From positions 1 to 6,025 of the forward strand of contig JAPFCT010000378.1 in NCBI GenBank assembly GCA_026169575.1: 6,025 nt of DNA, in the 5' to 3' direction. Each line of letters begins with the position of its first letter. The stretch's first letter is position 1. Shown here in pieces: positions 5,333 through 6,025 of this stretch. Both the position numbers and the translations under genes were made by a program. Under the pieces are notes generated by a model, which saw only the letters and a list, made by a program, of their open reading frames with translations, had not been told where the DNA came from and made no database searches. Source of the stretch: Faecalimonas sp. (GTDB taxonomy: Bacteria; Bacillota_A; Clostridia; Lachnospirales; Lachnospiraceae).

Positions 5333-5370
5333 CTATTATAACGATCAGATTCTACTTTTTACACTTCATT

Positions 5371-6025
5371 CTAATATTTCTGGCTTATTCCTTTCGTCCT
5401 TGCCTTTTTCATCACACTTCTGAAAATAAACAGTCCAATACCAAGATATGCCGCCGAATTAAAAAGTAGCAGTGCTACGTCTTCAGACAGCACGGTCTCC
5501 CCCAGGATCAGCTGTCTTGAAATCTGAATCCCTTGTGACAGTGGTAATACATAGTGTGAAAATTTCCCCACACTGTTTGTACCGGAAATAATGCCGGTAA
5601 AGAACAACAGAACATAACCAAAAATAGAACAAAACGATGCCGTTTTCGTAAAAATCAGTGTAAGTGCAGAAAGTATGTAAGAAATTCCGATCAAACCTGC
5701 TATCGTAACAAGAAATACCGGAATGACCCCGATTGAAAATCCCATCGGAACACGAAAAAGGATCCGTATCACACTCATAACAGCTATAATCTCCACCGTC
5801 TGTAAGATCAGCCAGCAGACCGAACGGTAAAGCAGGATTGTTGATAATCTGGTAGGTTTGATCAACAGCTGTTCAAATGTCCCGCTTTGTTTCTCATCAG
5901 AAATCGTCACAGAAGAAGTTCCAATAATACCGCTGGCATAAAACCAAAATACAAATCCAATATAATCGCTGGGATCCTTAATATGATTTCCCAGAGAAAA
6001 AAATCCCATAAACATAATAAACAAA
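5371..6025 (-). CDS. ABC-2 type transporter permease (5' end outside the window)
   Basis: The open frame runs through the right edge. The codon at 6024-6022 is TTG without a visible ribosome-binding site, so the true start lies beyond the window and the N-terminal cytoplasmic part and first helix are probably missing. About 217 residues are visible, against the usual 240-280. The segment ISDEKQSGTFEQLL followed by IKPTR is the typical cytoplasmic coupling motif of ABC-2 permeases. Five further hydrophobic segments follow, ending in a basic tail (KKARTKG). ABC-2 permeases export drugs, polysaccharides or peptides with a separate ATPase, or import nothing known. No ATPase is in the window; it would be expected to the right, upstream on this strand. 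Substrate is unknown. Confidence 0.88.
   Translation of the reverse strand, partial: LFIMFMGFFSLGNHIKDPSDYIGFVFWFYASGIIGTSSVTISDEKQSGTFEQLLIKPTRLSTILLYRSVCWLILQTVEIIAVMSVIRILFRVPMGFSIGVIPVFLVTIAGLIGISYILSALTLIFTKTASFCSIFGYVLLFFTGIISGTNSVGKFSHYVLPLSQGIQISRQLILGETVLSEDVALLLFNSAAYLGIGLFIFRSVMKKARTKGISQKY

Noticed and set aside
5041..5469. Plus-strand open frame of 142 codons overlapping the DUF2975 gene end and the permease 3' end
   Set aside because: It overlaps two well-supported genes, crosses the terminator hairpin and has no ribosome-binding site; it is not the missing helix-turn-helix partner.
1..6025. A single new multi-gene defence or biosynthetic system
   Set aside because: Gene orientations alternate, with promoters or terminators between units, and no nuclease, toxin, modification enzyme or synthase is visible.

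Overview
The window looks like a chromosomal segment of a low-to-moderate GC anaerobic Firmicute, most likely a Lachnospiraceae-type Clostridium. I infer this from strong AGGAGG ribosome-binding sites, TTGACA/TATAAT-type promoters, a stand-alone LUD-domain protein, a DUF2975 membrane protein, and a secreted repeat protein ending in KTGD, a membrane helix and a basic tail. No single gene fixes the genus. It reads mostly as an ordinary set of unlinked transcription units, not as one obvious new system.

Layout. Bases 1-100 are non-coding, richer in GC and strongly foldable, possibly the end of a mobile element. A very AT-rich palindrome follows, then a well-formed promoter, a tRNA-Gly(GCC) gene (211-282) and its intrinsic terminator. 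On the minus strand, 548-2134 encodes a 528-residue secreted, membrane- or wall-anchored protein. It has an N-terminal beta-sandwich-like domain, six near-identical Cys/His repeats arranged A-B-B-A-B-B, a second beta-rich domain and a degenerate sorting signal. A divergent, AT-rich promoter region (2135-2449) separates it from a plus-strand LUD (LutC-like) protein gene (2450-3103).

That gene converges on a minus-strand MFS transporter gene (3230-4468) across a branched hairpin that looks like a two-way terminator. The MFS gene diverges from a plus-strand DUF2975 membrane protein gene (4638-5261), which has an excellent promoter and ribosome-binding site. The DUF2975 gene in turn converges on the 3' part of an ABC-2 type permease gene (minus, 5371 to beyond the right edge).

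Genes working together. The alternating orientation means that each protein gene inside the window is probably transcribed alone. The permease probably belongs to an operon to the right, where its ATPase partner would be expected. The DUF2975 gene lacks the small Cro-like regulator gene that usually follows it. The most distinctive content is the Cys/His bead-on-a-string surface protein with its duplicated three-repeat module and non-canonical anchor.
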